Of a stretch of 7,952 nucleotides of DNA, positions 6,967 through 7,952 are shown one piece after another. Every line of letters starts with the position of its first letter. Position 1 is the stretch's first letter. A model generated the notes under the pieces. That model ran no database searches and had not been told where the DNA came from. It worked only from the letters and a program-made list of their open reading frames with translations. The stretch lies in the NCBI GenBank assembly GCA_003242195.1, contig QGUQ01000078.1, positions 1-7,952 on the forward strand. The letters run 5' to 3'. The stretch is from Bacillota bacterium. GTDB lineage: Bacteria > Bacillota > Sulfobacillia > Thermaerobacterales > Thermaerobacteraceae. Made by a program: the position numbers and the translations under genes.

Positions 6967-6996
6967 GGCCGCCGTCCCGGCGGCGGCCGTCGTCGA
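6961..6996 (+). terminator. Two-part stem between trmI and spoIIE
   Basis: An outer 5-bp stem (6961-6965 with 6992-6996) and an inner 8-bp stem (6967-6974 with 6981-6988) form one long imperfect hairpin with a 6-nt loop. It lies about 70 nt past the trmI stop and upstream of the spoIIE promoter region, a fitting place for a terminator, but there is no T run. Its left arm overlaps the TGTCGACA palindrome at 6959-6966. Confidence 0.45.
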
Positions 6997-7041
6997 GGGA
7001 CCCCCTCCGGTGTCACAATTTCTGTCTCCGCCTTCTCCCCT

Positions 7042-7076
7042 TTGCGACACGTCATGCCCGTCCGGCCCCCTACAAT
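7042..7076 (+). promoter_or_regulatory. Candidate Spo0A-dependent promoter of spoIIE
   Basis: TTGCGA (7042-7047) and TACAAT (7071-7076, 5 of 6 matches to the -10 consensus) are separated by 23 bp, too far for ordinary sigma-A activity. Spo0A-activated promoters such as spoIIE and spoIIG of Bacillus subtilis are known for unusually long spacers (about 21-22 bp) with 0A boxes overlapping the -35. Here TGCGACA (7043-7049) matches the reversed 0A box TTCGACA at 6 of 7 positions and overlaps the -35. The start codon lies 65 bp beyond the -10. Confidence 0.45.
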
Positions 7077-7141
7077 GGGGGCACAGCTTGTCCGCTCGCG
7101 CAGGTTCGGGCACGGGCGGCAGGGCCACTGAAGCGAGGTGA

Positions 7142-7952
7142 ATGGCCGTGGCAGGATGGCCCGGGCGGGAACCGGGCGCCGGGACCGCCCTCGCCAGTCT
7201 ACCGGGTGGGAGGCGGGGCCCGGCGGCGGTCGGGCGGCAGGAGGCGGAAGGCGGTCGAGGAGCGGAGTGGGTCCCGTGGGCCGGTGCGGCGTTGCTGGTG
7301 ACCCTGGCCGGGCGGGTGCAGCCCGCCGGCTTGCCCTCCCCTCTGGTGCTGCCGCTGGTCGCCGCGGTGATGGAGATCTCCCCGCGGCTGGGGTGGACGG
7401 TGGCGTTCCTGGGCATCGCCGGCGCCTTGAGCGCAGGTGCGGCTTACGGTGCGGGGGTGCTGCTGGTCGCCACCCTTCTCATGCGGGTGCTGAGGTCGCG
7501 CGTCCTGGAAGGAGATAGCGGCGGAGCCGGGCGCCACCGGCTGCAGGCTGCGGTCCTGGCCGGCGCCGTGCTGTTGGCGGGCGGTGTCCTGGCGTGGCCC
7601 TTCGGTCCTCTGGGCCCGGAGGTAGACCGGCTGGCGGGCGTCATGGTGACGGCGGTCCTGGCCGTCGTCGGCCTGCCCTGGATGCGGGATGCCGCCGCCT
7701 TCCTGCTGCGGGTGCTCCCCGGCGCGGCGGGGGTTCTGTCCGGGGATCCGGAGGCGCGGAATCTTCCCACCATGGAGGTCGCCCGTGCCCGGGCGGTGCT
7801 GGCCGTGTGGATGGTGGTGGCGGCCGGCGGTCTCGAGGGTGTCCGCCTGCTGGCCCTGGACGCGGGGCTGGCCGTGCGGGTGCTGTGTATCCTGTTGGCC
7901 GCGGAGATCGGGGGCGCCGGCTGGGGGGCGGTGGTGGGGGCCGGTGCGGGCT
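7142..7952 (+). CDS. spoIIE: Stage II sporulation protein E-like, N-terminal membrane part (runs off window)
   Basis: The frame is open from ATG 7142 to the window edge, giving 270 residues of an incomplete protein. SpoIIE is a membrane-anchored PP2C-type phosphatase at the asymmetric septum that dephosphorylates SpoIIAA and so activates sigma F in the forespore. After a cytoplasmic, Gly/Arg-rich stretch (1-41), the protein becomes a series of hydrophobic helices starting at about residue 46. The first carries the GR-x5-L-x-P pattern typical of SpoIIE (LAGRVQPAGLPSP, 55-67). A short linker (about 201-219, containing E219) leads to the final visible helices, ending in AAEIGGAGWGAVVGAG, like the glycine-rich helix of SpoIIE. 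The phosphatase domain lies beyond the window, so the call rests on the membrane region and the candidate Spo0A promoter. GAGGTGA (7135-7141) abuts the ATG; GTG 7148 is better spaced and could be the true start. Confidence 0.75.
   Translation, partial: MAVAGWPGREPGAGTALASLPGGRRGPAAVGRQEAEGGRGAEWVPWAGAALLVTLAGRVQPAGLPSPLVLPLVAAVMEISPRLGWTVAFLGIAGALSAGAAYGAGVLLVATLLMRVLRSRVLEGDSGGAGRHRLQAAVLAGAVLLAGGVLAWPFGPLGPEVDRLAGVMVTAVLAVVGLPWMRDAAAFLLRVLPGAAGVLSGDPEARNLPTMEVARARAVLAVWMVVAAGGLEGVRLLALDAGLAVRVLCILLAAEIGGAGWGAVVGAGAG

Overview
The window looks like chromosomal DNA from a very GC-rich, thermophilic, spore-forming Firmicute. Three things suggest this. Base composition and codon use are strongly GC-biased throughout. 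The 3' end carries the start of a spoIIE-like sporulation gene. The centre carries a two-gene pathway for di-myo-inositol phosphate (DIP), a solute typical of organisms growing above about 60 C. A Thermaerobacter-like organism would fit, but that is inference from gene content.

Layout: (1) 1-1024, a 19-base C homopolymer followed by a minus-strand EamA/DMT-family transporter whose obvious start codon is doubtful. (2) About 1050-1686, a long gap without a convincing protein gene. It starts with a near-consensus promoter (TTGACA, then TAATAA with an extended TG) pointing rightwards, and continues as a roughly 600-nt leader full of hairpins. Several hairpins contain G-U pairs that work only in plus-sense RNA. 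(3) 1687-4188, the DIP operon: inositol-3-phosphate synthase, then after 6 bp a fused CTP:inositol-1-phosphate cytidylyltransferase / DIPP synthase. It is closed by a 14-bp perfect hairpin. (4) 4288-4998, an SRAP (HMCES/YedK-type) protein with its own extended -10 promoter. (5) 5153-6894, a PolB-like 3'-5' exonuclease overlapping by 4 nt with a TrmI-type tRNA m1A58 methyltransferase. (6) 6895-7141, hairpins that may end that operon, then a candidate Spo0A-type promoter with a long -35/-10 spacer. (7) 7142 to the window edge, the N-terminal membrane region of a SpoIIE-like phosphatase, which runs off the right side.

How the parts work together: the synthase converts glucose 6-phosphate to inositol 1-phosphate. 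The fusion enzyme activates this to CDP-inositol and condenses it with a second inositol 1-phosphate to give phospho-DIP. The final phosphatase is not in the window. The most interesting unexplained element is the long structured leader in front of this osmolyte/thermolyte operon, which matches no riboswitch class I can recognise. The SRAP protein, exonuclease and TrmI are housekeeping genome- and tRNA-maintenance functions; SpoIIE belongs to the sporulation programme.
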